Below are positions 15,590-24,556 of a DNA stretch of 64,000 bases, one piece after another. The stretch lies in the NCBI RefSeq assembly GCF_014305095.1, contig NZ_JACRUI010000001.1:915695-979694 (forward strand). The letters are read 5' to 3'. This DNA is from Flavobacterium kayseriense. Its GTDB lineage: Bacteria > Bacteroidota > Bacteroidia > Flavobacteriales > Flavobacteriaceae. The notes under the pieces were generated by a model, which saw nothing but the letters and a program-made list of their open reading frames with translations, was not told the origin of the DNA and did no database searches. A program made the position numbers and the translations under genes. Every line of letters starts with the position of its first letter. Within the stretch, counting starts at the first letter, position 1.

Positions 15590-18214
15590 TTATTGATTCA
15601 TATCTAATTCTAAGATAAGATTGGCGATCAATGCGGTCCATCCCGTTTGATGAGAAGCTCCGAGTCCCTTGCCGGTGTCTCCATCAAAGAACTCATAAAA
15701 GAAATGTTGTTTATTAAAATGCTCTTCATTTGTGAATACGTCGTTAGGATCCTCTGAGTGGTAAACAAATTTACCATTTTCATCAGGTTCAAAAAGAGCA
15801 ATTAGCCTTTTTGTTAATTCATTAGCAATTTGCTTTAAGTTCATTTTCACACCAGAGCCTGTCGGGAATTCATAAACATAGGTGTCCCCATAAAAAGTAT
15901 AATACTTTCGTAACGACTGAATAATCATATAATTCAAAGGCATCCATATAGGGCCGCGCCAGTTAGAATTACCTCCAAACATGCCGGAGCGACTTTCACC
16001 AGGCTCGTATTGAATTTGATGATGCCCTTCGGTGCCAAAGATGTAAGGATGGTCTTTGTGGTATTTAGAAAGGGAGCGAATTCCGTAGTCTGAAAGAAAT
16101 TCATTTTCGTCCAATAATCGTTTTAAAAGATGTTCTAATCGAAAACCGCGCATAATCGAAAAAAGGAAATTACCATCTTTATTACTTTCTTCGATATTCG
16201 AGATTAGGGAAGCTAGATCGGGTCGCGTTCGAATAATTTCGTTGGTTTGTTTCTGAAATTCTTTTAAATCTTTAAACAAATCGATGTGCATAATTTCGAC
16301 AGCAAACATAGGAATGACTCCTACTAGTGAACGTACTTTTAAGCGTTCTGTACTTCCGTCAGACATTTCGACTACATCATAATAAAAGCTATCTTGATCG
16401 TCCCAAAGCGACAGATCTTTTTTGCCAATATGATGCATGGCCCATGCAATATTAATGAAGTGTTTGAAAAACTTAACAGAGATGTCTTCGTATAATTCGT
16501 TTGTTTTTGATAGCTCAAGTGCCATTCGCAACATATTTAATGAAAACATAGCCATCCAGCTCGTTGCATCTGCTTGTTGCATCTTTTTTATCCCTTTCGG
16601 CATATGGTTTCTATCAAAAACTCCAATGTTGTCTAATCCTAAAAATCCACCTTCAAATAAATCGGTCCCACTTTTATCTTTTTGGTTTACCCACCAAGTA
16701 AAATTAATCAGTAATTTTTGAAAAGCTTTCTCTAAAAAAGGAATATCTGCTGTACCGGTACGGTTTTTATCTTTTTCATAAACTGTCCAAACAGCCCAAG
16801 AATGAACAGGTGGATTTACATCACTAAAATTCCACTCATAAGCAGGAATTTGTCCGTTGGGATGCATGTAGTTCTCTTGTAAAACTAATAGTAATTGTTG
16901 CTTTGCAAAATAAGGGTCGATTTCTACAAATGAAGCCATGTGAAATGCGAGATCCCAAGCAGCATACCAAGGATATTCCCACTTATCTGGCATTGAGATT
17001 ACATGACGATTATTAAGGTGTTGCCAGCTGTGATTACGTCGATCAACGCGATTTGGATGGTTTTCGCCGGGTCCACCAAACAACCATTTATGAACATCAT
17101 AATAATAAAATTGTTTGGTCCATAATAAACCCGAAAAAGCACTTTTAGCAATTGCTTGCTGCTCTTTTGGTATTTTGGTGCTTATTAATTCGTTGTAAAA
17201 AGTTTCACATTCTTGCTTTCGTAGCTCAAATAATTGATCAAAGTCCTTCCAAGGATTATCTAGTATGGTGTTGCTTAAACGTATTCGAATGCTTTTTTCT
17301 TCACCAGCTTTCAGTTCAAAGTGGTGCCAAATGGCCGATTTGGTTCCAAATTTTTCTGGATTTATTGTAGCCTGACCGTTTACAACATGATTATTGATGC
17401 CGTCCTTTACATAAGCGGTTTCGTTAGGCACATGATACAATCGTTCGTTATTGGTTTCGTTTTCGCATAACAATTGTTTGCCACTTTCATGGTAAAGGTA
17501 ATAAACTCCATTTCTAGAGCTCTTTGAAAGTATCGTATTTTCTGAAATTGATTCTAGATGAGGACGTGGATGCCTCTTGTTGTGCTTCCAAAAATTTCGA
17601 AACCATAAATGCGGTAATACGTGAATTTCGGCAGGTTTGTCAGCACGATTAACTACCGTGACTTTCATTAAAATATCGTCAGGACCGGCTTTTGCGTATT
17701 CGATAAAACAATCAAAATATGCATTGTTGTTGAAAGCAGCGGTATCTAATAATTCATATTCTGGTTCTTCCCTACTGCGCTTATTTTTGGCTTCTAATTC
17801 TGCATAAGGAAATTCGGTTTGAGGATATTTGTACAGGTATTTATTGTACGAATGGGTTGGTGTCGAGACTTGATGGAAATACAGTTCTTTAACATCTTCA
17901 CCATGGTTCCCTTGATTATTAGTTAGACCAAATAAACGCTCTTTTAAAATAGGATCTTTCCCATTCCAAAATGCAGGAGCTAGACATAGTATTTCTCTGG
18001 AATCGCAAAATCCTCCAATTCCTTCTTCGCCCCAACGATAGGCATTACTGCGCGCTCTATCGTGATTAATGTAATCCCAAGCATGTCCATTATGGCTGTA
18101 ATCTTCTCGGACAGTTCCCCATTGTCTTTCGGCTAAATATGGGCCCCATTTTTTCCAATTTCTATAATTATCAGCAACGGCTAATTTTTCTGTTTCAGAG
18201 ACGTTCTGACTCAT
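15590..18214 (-). CDS. MGH1-like (GH63-related) glycoside hydrolase
   Basis: An 874-residue cytosolic protein with no signal peptide. Its (alpha/alpha)6-barrel-type sequence resembles the MGH1/GH63 group, whose bacterial members hydrolyse glucosyl- or mannosyl-glycerate and related alpha-glucosides. Segments seen include WEYPWYAAWDLAFH (mid-protein), GQIPAYEWNFSDVNPPVHSWA, and the C-terminal block GMFGGNSNWRGPIWMPLNYMII followed by HQTGWTALIA. Start at 18214 (MSQNVSETEKL) is preferred over the upstream in-frame codon at 18244. The true substrate is not decidable. The gene is solitary, between the bidirectional terminator and a 291-bp gap. Confidence 0.78.
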   Translation of the reverse strand: MSQNVSETEKLAVADNYRNWKKWGPYLAERQWGTVREDYSHNGHAWDYINHDRARSNAYRWGEEGIGGFCDSREILCLAPAFWNGKDPILKERLFGLTNNQGNHGEDVKELYFHQVSTPTHSYNKYLYKYPQTEFPYAELEAKNKRSREEPEYELLDTAAFNNNAYFDCFIEYAKAGPDDILMKVTVVNRADKPAEIHVLPHLWFRNFWKHNKRHPRPHLESISENTILSKSSRNGVYYLYHESGKQLLCENETNNERLYHVPNETAYVKDGINNHVVNGQATINPEKFGTKSAIWHHFELKAGEEKSIRIRLSNTILDNPWKDFDQLFELRKQECETFYNELISTKIPKEQQAIAKSAFSGLLWTKQFYYYDVHKWLFGGPGENHPNRVDRRNHSWQHLNNRHVISMPDKWEYPWYAAWDLAFHMASFVEIDPYFAKQQLLLVLQENYMHPNGQIPAYEWNFSDVNPPVHSWAVWTVYEKDKNRTGTADIPFLEKAFQKLLINFTWWVNQKDKSGTDLFEGGFLGLDNIGVFDRNHMPKGIKKMQQADATSWMAMFSLNMLRMALELSKTNELYEDISVKFFKHFINIAWAMHHIGKKDLSLWDDQDSFYYDVVEMSDGSTERLKVRSLVGVIPMFAVEIMHIDLFKDLKEFQKQTNEIIRTRPDLASLISNIEESNKDGNFLFSIMRGFRLEHLLKRLLDENEFLSDYGIRSLSKYHKDHPYIFGTEGHHQIQYEPGESRSGMFGGNSNWRGPIWMPLNYMIIQSLRKYYTFYGDTYVYEFPTGSGVKMNLKQIANELTKRLIALFEPDENGKFVYHSEDPNDVFTNEEHFNKQHFFYEFFDGDTGKGLGASHQTGWTALIANLILELDMNQ

Positions 18215-18462
18215 ATACTTTATTATAATTTGATTCTTTTTCACACCACTTTACATTCTATCTAATACGATCAAAAGATCATTGTTTTGCTGATTTTTTG
18301 TTTTTTAAGTGGATAATGGTAAAAATAAGATTTATTTTTTAGAACAGCCGCGGTCGTCACACTATTGTTTAATTATAGATAATAAAGGGAATGATTTATA
18401 AACTCTTTAAAATGATTTAAAAAAAATACTGAACTCGTAATAAATAGTTTTGCATTAAATAA

Positions 18463-18492
18463 AAAACTTCCGCTTAACAAAGCAGAAGTTTT
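18463..18492 (-). terminator. Terminator after mscS
   Basis: A 13-bp stem (18463-18475 with 18480-18492, one mismatch) with A/T runs, downstream of the MscS gene. The rest of the 18215-18535 gap shows no convincing gene; a short minus-strand frame there is low-complexity and lacks support. Confidence 0.75.
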
Positions 18493-18535
18493 ATTTATCA
18501 AGTCAATTTGATTGCTAATCGTGTCAATCTGGCTC

Positions 18536-19372
18536 TTAGGTTGTTTTTTGAACATGAACATCCATCTGTGGAAACGGAATATTCAGTTTGTAATCTGCAA
18601 ATTGGGTGTATACTTTCTCGTTCATTTCAAAAAACACATTCCAATAATCAGGGCCATCTACCCAAACACGTACGGCAAAATTTACCGAGCTATCTGCTAA
18701 CTCTGAAAGTCCCATAAAAGGAGCAGGGTCTGTAAGGATGCGGTTATCAGCAGCTATAAAATCGTTCATAGCTCGTTTAAAATCTTCGACATCATCTCCA
18801 TAGGCAATTCCAAAGGTCCAATCTACTCTACGTAAAGGCTCTGCCGAGAAATTAGTTAATGCTCCCGTGGATAATGGTCCGTTTGGGATTATAACTAACT
18901 TTTTATCAGGAGTGTTTAGCATGGTAGAAAATATAGTAATCTCTTTTACTGTCCCGGTGTATCCTTGTGCCTCTATAAAATCGCCAATTTTAAATGGTTT
19001 TAAAATTAAAATAATTACACCTCCAGCAAAATTTTGCAAAGTTCCTGATAAGGCAAGACCAACTGCTAGACCTGCAGCTCCTAAAATAGCAACAAAAGAA
19101 GTCATCTGGATACCAATCATACCCATAACGGTAATCGCAACTAGCGCTTTTAGAATAATATTTGTTAGACTTTTTAAGAACGGAATAAGTGATTGATCTA
19201 TGTTTGATTTAGCTAATGATTTTCCTACTCCTCTCGTAATGAGTTTAGTAATCCATAATCCTATAACTAGAACGATAAGTCCTCCAATTAATTTGGGGAC
19301 ATATTCAAATCCGAAATCAATTATTTTGTCAAAATATGTGTTTACTAGTGTAACCTGTTGGTCTAATGCCAT
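18536..19372 (-). CDS. Small-conductance mechanosensitive channel, MscS family
   Basis: A 278-residue inner-membrane channel that opens under membrane tension and releases osmolytes. Three transmembrane segments are visible (about 25-45, 68-88 and 93-125). The pore helix is the Gly/Ala-rich stretch AILGAAGLAVGLALSGTLQNFAGG (95-118), followed by KPFKIGDFIEAQGYTGTV (the start of the cytoplasmic beta-domain) and a C-terminal vestibule. Length matches the minimal MscS form. Monocistronic. Confidence 0.93.
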   Translation of the reverse strand: MALDQQVTLVNTYFDKIIDFGFEYVPKLIGGLIVLVIGLWITKLITRGVGKSLAKSNIDQSLIPFLKSLTNIILKALVAITVMGMIGIQMTSFVAILGAAGLAVGLALSGTLQNFAGGVIILILKPFKIGDFIEAQGYTGTVKEITIFSTMLNTPDKKLVIIPNGPLSTGALTNFSAEPLRRVDWTFGIAYGDDVEDFKRAMNDFIAADNRILTDPAPFMGLSELADSSVNFAVRVWVDGPDYWNVFFEMNEKVYTQFADYKLNIPFPQMDVHVQKTT

Positions 19373-19573
19373 TGTATGCTTATTTTTTTTCTACTCGTAA
19401 GGCTTTTCGATTTCGCCCCGTTTTTGTAGTGGTTACTGGACTCCACTTTTGTTATGGTAGTTCTTTATTGTAATTATTAAGTAGGTTTTTTAGGTGTAAA
19501 ACAAAAAACGGCTAAGTTTCAAATATACGGAATTTAAAATAAAACGTAATAGTGGCGGTTTGCTATAAAAAAC

Positions 19574-19599
19574 AAATCCCGCCTTTTACGACGGGATTT
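19574..19599 (-). terminator. Terminator of the RND/MMPL exporter gene
   Basis: 8-bp stem AAATCCCG/CGGGATTT with a 10-nt loop, followed in the minus direction by a T-run. Confidence 0.8.
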
Positions 19600-19626
19600 T
19601 AGAGTGTTTATTATCTGAAAACAATA

Positions 19627-22035
19627 TTACTTTTTTTGATCTTTTTCTATTTCTTCAGGCTTACTTAGCACATCAATTGTTGGTTCCTTAAACTCTTGTT
19701 TGTTTGCCAATGATTTGTTCAAGGTCAAGACTAAGCAAGGTAAGAGCATCAAGTTAGATAGCATTCCAAAAGCTAAAGTTATTGCGATCAAGCCACCTAG
19801 GGCAATTGTTCCTCCAAAGTCAGAAAGCATAAACACTGAGAATCCCGTAAAAAGAACTACCGAGGTATAGAACATACTTATCCCTGATTCTTTAATTGTT
19901 GCAAAAACTGATTTCTTTATTTTCCAATCATTGTTTGATAGTTCCTGACGGTATTGTGCTAAGAAATGTATGGTGTCATCTACCGAAAGTCCAAAGGCAA
20001 TACTGAAAACTAATATTGTTGATGGTTTTAACGGAATACCAAAGTAACCCATTAAGCCAGCGGTTATCATTAAAGGAAGTAAATTTGGAATTAAAGATAC
20101 TACCACCATTTTAAACGATCGAAACATGAAGACCATTAATAATGAAATTAGTAATACTGCAAAAAGCAAAGAACTTACTAAGTTGTTTAACAAGTACTGC
20201 GTTCCTTTTTCGAAAATTAATGCTTTTCCTGTCATAACCACTTTATAACGATCTTTTGGGAAAATTGAATCGATTTTTGAACCTAGTTTTTCTTCAATTT
20301 TAGCCATGTTACCAGTGCCAATGTCTTTCATGAAAGTGGTAATACGGGCCACCTGTCCTGTACTATCTACATAGCTTTTCATGATGTTGTTCTTGGTGTC
20401 TTTTGTAGCGTTTTTAGCGTAACCTAGGATAAAACTTTGTTCTTGTGAGGTTGGTAAATCGTAATAGTCAGGATTACCATTATAGTACGCTTGTTTTGAA
20501 TATTTGACTAAGTTAAGTATCGATATAGGTTTTGATAGTTCCGGTATTTCCTCAATTGTAGTTTGTAAATCATCCATCTTTCGTAGGGTAGATAACTTCA
20601 TTACGCCTTTTTTTCTTTGCGTATCAACCATGATTTCAAGGGGCATAACTCCGTTGAATTCGTTTTCGAAAAAAAGAATATCTTTATAAAAGCCTGTGTT
20701 TTTGGGCATATCTTCGATTAAATTCCCAGAAGTCTTAATTTTAAAAGCACCTATTGTACTTACTAAAAATAAAAATATAGCAACAACATATACATAACGT
20801 CGGTTGTATTTTACCGTTTTTTCAATCCAGGTAATGAACGTTTTGGTGTAATTTCTGTTGAGGTGTTCTAAATGTTTGGCTTGCGGAACAGGCTGAAAGC
20901 TATAGTAAATTGGAATTACGATCAAGCACAGGAAAAACAAAGCAACGATACTAAGAGAAGAGACAATCCCGAACTCTCTTAAAATGTCACTACTAGTAAT
21001 AATAAAGGTTGCAAAACCAGCTGCAGTGGTTAAGTTAGTCATCAAGGTTGCCGTACCTACTTTAGTAATCACTCTTTGCAATGCTTTGGCTTTGTTTCCA
21101 TGAGCACTGTACTCTTGCTGGTATTTATTGGTTAGAAAAATACAATTTGGAATTCCTATCACAATGACCAATGTAGGTACTAGGGCGGTTAGAACCGTTA
21201 TTTCAAAATGAAACAATCCAAGGAGTCCAAAAGTCCACATAACACCCACCACAACTATTAAAATGGAGATGAGGGTTGCTCGAAACGATCGAAAGAAAAA
21301 GAAGAAGATTAAAGAAGTAACTAATAATGAGGCTCCAATGAAAAGACTAATTTCTCCCGTAATACTATTTGCATTTAATGTGCGGATATAGGGCATTCCT
21401 GAAACTTTTAGATCGATTCCAGTTTCTTTTTCAAAAGCCTCAATCTTCGGAATAAACTCTTTAAAAATATAATCTTTTCTTTGGGGCGTGTTTACAATTT
21501 TACGGTCTAAATAGATTGCAGAGCGTATGCTTCCTTTTTTATTAAAAAGTAATCCTTCGTAAAAAGGCATGTTAGTAAAAAGATTTTTTTTAATGGTATT
21601 AAGGTAACCCTGATTTCCAGTTTTGCTTTGGTCAACAAAAGGAACCAAATCAAATTTCTCAAGAGATTCATTTTTCTCTAGTTTCTTTAGGTCATTTATT
21701 GAGACAACGAGATCTACTTCTTTTTGTGCTTTGAGCTCGTTCATTAATTTTGTCCAAGCTGCAAAACTTTTAGGAGTAAAAAACCGATCGTCTTTTACAC
21801 CTACAATTATAAGGTTTCCTTCCTCTCCAAATTTGGACAAAAAAGTATTGTATCCTTTGGTAATGCTACTTGTCTCAGGTAATAAGCTCGCTTCGGTAAA
21901 TGAAAAACGAATATTTTTCCACTGAGTACTTAAAAAAATGGTGATTAGAAGAATAACACCTAAAATAAAAATTCGGTTTTTAAGTACAATTCGGGCCACT
22001 AGTTCCCAAAATCCTACCTTTAATTTGTTTTTCAT
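19627..22035 (-). CDS. RND superfamily exporter (MMPL/SSD type)
   Basis: An 802-residue inner-membrane protein with two repeats of one transmembrane helix, a large periplasmic loop and five helices, the architecture of MMPL/hopanoid-exporter-like RND proteins. Sterol-sensing-domain-like helices are recognisable around LTALVPTLVIVIGIPNCIFL and the second-half SIAFGLSVDDTIHFLAQYR, where the DD pair suits proton relay. It has no adaptor or outer-membrane partner nearby. Lipid or hydrophobic substrates are typical of the group; the substrate here is unknown. Confidence 0.85.
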   Translation of the reverse strand: MKNKLKVGFWELVARIVLKNRIFILGVILLITIFLSTQWKNIRFSFTEASLLPETSSITKGYNTFLSKFGEEGNLIIVGVKDDRFFTPKSFAAWTKLMNELKAQKEVDLVVSINDLKKLEKNESLEKFDLVPFVDQSKTGNQGYLNTIKKNLFTNMPFYEGLLFNKKGSIRSAIYLDRKIVNTPQRKDYIFKEFIPKIEAFEKETGIDLKVSGMPYIRTLNANSITGEISLFIGASLLVTSLIFFFFFRSFRATLISILIVVVGVMWTFGLLGLFHFEITVLTALVPTLVIVIGIPNCIFLTNKYQQEYSAHGNKAKALQRVITKVGTATLMTNLTTAAGFATFIITSSDILREFGIVSSLSIVALFFLCLIVIPIYYSFQPVPQAKHLEHLNRNYTKTFITWIEKTVKYNRRYVYVVAIFLFLVSTIGAFKIKTSGNLIEDMPKNTGFYKDILFFENEFNGVMPLEIMVDTQRKKGVMKLSTLRKMDDLQTTIEEIPELSKPISILNLVKYSKQAYYNGNPDYYDLPTSQEQSFILGYAKNATKDTKNNIMKSYVDSTGQVARITTFMKDIGTGNMAKIEEKLGSKIDSIFPKDRYKVVMTGKALIFEKGTQYLLNNLVSSLLFAVLLISLLMVFMFRSFKMVVVSLIPNLLPLMITAGLMGYFGIPLKPSTILVFSIAFGLSVDDTIHFLAQYRQELSNNDWKIKKSVFATIKESGISMFYTSVVLFTGFSVFMLSDFGGTIALGGLIAITLAFGMLSNLMLLPCLVLTLNKSLANKQEFKEPTIDVLSKPEEIEKDQKK

Positions 22036-22054
22036 AGAAATATTAAAATGGCAG

Positions 22055-22062
22055 CAAATGTA
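22055..22062 (-). promoter_or_regulatory. -7 promoter element (TACATTTG) for the RND gene
   Basis: Exact TAnnTTTG match on the minus strand, 20 bp upstream of the start codon, implying a leader of roughly 13 nt. Confidence 0.6.
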
Positions 22063-22235
22063 GTGAAAACCACAGTAAAGCAGTAATTTATTAGGAATTT
22101 TTAACTTCTAATTCAGGTTTAAATGATTCAATTTATTCGTTTTACCAAGTCTTTTAGTAGGGGTTTTTAAGGGTGTACAACGTATCGAAGAATTTACCAT
22201 CTTTGCTCAAGAATTAACAAGCTAACTGTAGCGTT

Positions 22236-24512
22236 ATGGTTTTAAAAAAATACAAAAACACTTTATTCTATTTAGGTGTTACGAGTCTATTTTCTTTTCT
22301 GATTTATTGGATCATTAAACAAGGTAAATTGCTCGAGTTAAAGGAAAGTAATGTTGCGATTAATAGCGGCAACGATTCCTGGACTGATTTTATCAATTCG
22401 ATGTTTCATAATTTCAATGACCCATTAGCGATACTTTTGGCTCAAATTGTAATGATTATTCTAACAGCCCGAGTGTTTGGATGGTTTTTTCAAAAAATAG
22501 GACAACCTACTGTAATTGGTGAAATTATAGCGGGTATCGTTTTGGGACCATCGCTATTGGGTATGTATTTCCCAGAATTTTCGGCAGCATTGTTTCCAGA
22601 GGAATCGCTAGGTAATTTAAAATTTCTTAGTCAAATAGGACTAATTCTCTTCATGTTCGTTATCGGTATGGAGCTAGATATCAAAGTTTTAAAGAATAAA
22701 GCTAGTGAGGCAATTGTTATTAGTCATGCGAGTATTATTTTTCCTTTTGCCATGGGAATAGGTTTGTCTTATTTTGTATACAATCAATTTGCGCCTGCAG
22801 GAGTCGAATTTCTTTCTTTTAGTCTTTTCATGGGTATTGCAATGAGTATCACCGCTTTTCCAGTATTGGCTCGAATCGTTCAAGAGCGAGGTATTCATAA
22901 AACGCGTTTAGGAGCCATAGTTATTACTTGTGCTGCTGCTGATGATATCACTGCTTGGTGCTTATTAGCGGTCGTAATTGCAATTGTCAAGGCTGGTGAT
23001 TTTGTAGGTTCATTGTATGTGATTTCATTGGCATTACTCTATGTTTTAGCAATGTTTTTTATCGTAAAACCATTCTTGAAACGGATAGGGGATTTATATG
23101 CTGAAAAAGATAATATTGGCAAACCGGTAATGGCGATCTTTTTTTTACTCCTTATTATTTCATCATATGCTACTGAAGTTATAGGTATTCATGCCCTTTT
23201 TGGTGGTTTTATGATGGGAGCTATTATGCCTGATATCGCTAAATTTAGAATGATTTTTATCGAAAAAGTAGAGGATGTTTCGGTTATCTTATTATTGCCC
23301 TTGTTCTTTGTTTTTACCGGTTTGCACACACATGTAGGTTTAATTAATGATGTTTATTTATGGAAGGTGACCGGAGGAATAATTGCCGTTGCTGTTATAG
23401 GTAAATTTGTTGGTAGTGCATTAGCTGCTAAATTTGTGGGTCAAAACTGGCATGATAGTTTGACTATTGGTGCCTTGATGAATACGCGTGGTTTGATGGA
23501 ATTGATCGTTTTAAACATAGGTTTAGAACTTAAAGTTTTAACTCCTGAAGTGTTTACAATGATGGTAATTATGGCATTAGTTACGACTTTTATGACTGGA
23601 CCTGCCTTAAATTTAATTGGCTATATATTCAAGAATAAAAAGGAATTGGAAGCAGTTGAGACTATAGAGGAAAACAAATTTCGTATTCTAATCTCTTTTG
23701 GCAACAATGAAAAAGGCAAATCGTTGCTTCGATTGGCAAACAGTATAACTAAAAAACAAAAATCAGCCTCTGTAATTACAGCTATGCACATGTCTAAAAG
23801 TGATGAACTACACGGTTTTAATCTAGAAGAAATAGAGAAAGAAAGTTTTGTCCCTCTTTTTCAAGAATCAAAGAAATTGGGTGTTGATCTGTTGTCGGTT
23901 TTTAAGGTTACTAATGACATTGAAACGGAGATTGCCGATGTTGCAAATAATGGTGAGTACGACTTATTGCTTGTGGGATTGGGTAAGTCTATATTTGAAG
24001 GAAGTTTATTAGGGAAGGTGATTGGTTTTACAACTAGAATTATTAATCCCGATCGTTTGATTGATAAGTTTAAAGGGAAAGAAGGTTTGTTTGAAAACTC
24101 TCCTTTTGATGAAAGAACAAGACAAATTGTGACGAGAACAAAAACGCCTTTAGGCATTTTAATAGATCAAGATTTTGAAAAATTAGATACTATTTTCGTT
24201 CCTATCATTAAATCAGATGATGTGGTTTTAATAGACTATGTTCAAAAGATGATTTTTAATAACAACTCAAAAATTAACTTCTTAGATACGAATGGTTTCA
24301 TAAAAAACAATTTTGTAATGCAAAGTGCTGTCGCTACTTTACTACAAAAATTCCCTGCAAATATTACTGTTGTTACTGAGGGCGATTTAAATAATGCTTT
24401 CTTTCAAGAACAAGACCTGACGCTTATTAGTTTAGAAAGTTGGAAATCCATAATTGATAACAATGTATCATGGCTTGATGAGGTTTCCTCCGTTTTAATA
24501 ATGAAGTCTTAA
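22236..24512 (+). CDS. Cation/proton antiporter (CPA2, KefB/Na+-H+ exchanger type) with C-terminal cytosolic domain
   Basis: A 758-residue monovalent cation:H+ antiporter. After one N-terminal helix, about 12 transmembrane segments carry the CPA2 signatures [34 protein letters not shown] (the DD ion-binding pair) and a late [14 protein letters not shown] helix. From about residue 470 a long soluble tail follows, whose sequence is compatible with two universal-stress-protein-like repeats. Such tails are usually regulatory. The ion (Na+ or K+) cannot be told. CATCTTTG, one mismatch from the -7 consensus, lies at 22198-22205. Confidence 0.88.
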   Translation: MVLKKYKNTLFYLGVTSLFSFLIYWIIKQGKLLELKESNVAINSGNDSWTDFINSMFHNFNDPLAILLAQIVMIILTARVFGWFFQKIGQPTVIGEIIAGIVLGPSLLGMYFPEFSAALFPEESLGNLKFLSQIGLILFMFVIGMELDIKVLKNKASEAIVISHASIIFPFAMGIGLSYFVYNQFAPAGVEFLSFSLFMGIAMSITAFPVLARIVQERGIHKTRLGAIVITCAAADDITAWCLLAVVIAIVKAGDFVGSLYVISLALLYVLAMFFIVKPFLKRIGDLYAEKDNIGKPVMAIFFLLLIISSYATEVIGIHALFGGFMMGAIMPDIAKFRMIFIEKVEDVSVILLLPLFFVFTGLHTHVGLINDVYLWKVTGGIIAVAVIGKFVGSALAAKFVGQNWHDSLTIGALMNTRGLMELIVLNIGLELKVLTPEVFTMMVIMALVTTFMTGPALNLIGYIFKNKKELEAVETIEENKFRILISFGNNEKGKSLLRLANSITKKQKSASVITAMHMSKSDELHGFNLEEIEKESFVPLFQESKKLGVDLLSVFKVTNDIETEIADVANNGEYDLLLVGLGKSIFEGSLLGKVIGFTTRIINPDRLIDKFKGKEGLFENSPFDERTRQIVTRTKTPLGILIDQDFEKLDTIFVPIIKSDDVVLIDYVQKMIFNNNSKINFLDTNGFIKNNFVMQSAVATLLQKFPANITVVTEGDLNNAFFQEQDLTLISLESWKSIIDNNVSWLDEVSSVLIMKS

Positions 24513-24521
24513 AAAGAACAC

Positions 24522-24548
24522 TAATTTCAATTTTGAAATTGACGTTTT
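24522..24548 (+). terminator. Putative terminator of the antiporter gene
   Basis: Short 8-bp A/T-rich inverted repeat AATTTCAA/TTGAAATT, followed by GACG and a run of T residues, between convergent genes. Confidence 0.55.
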
Positions 24549-24556
24549 TTTTGGTT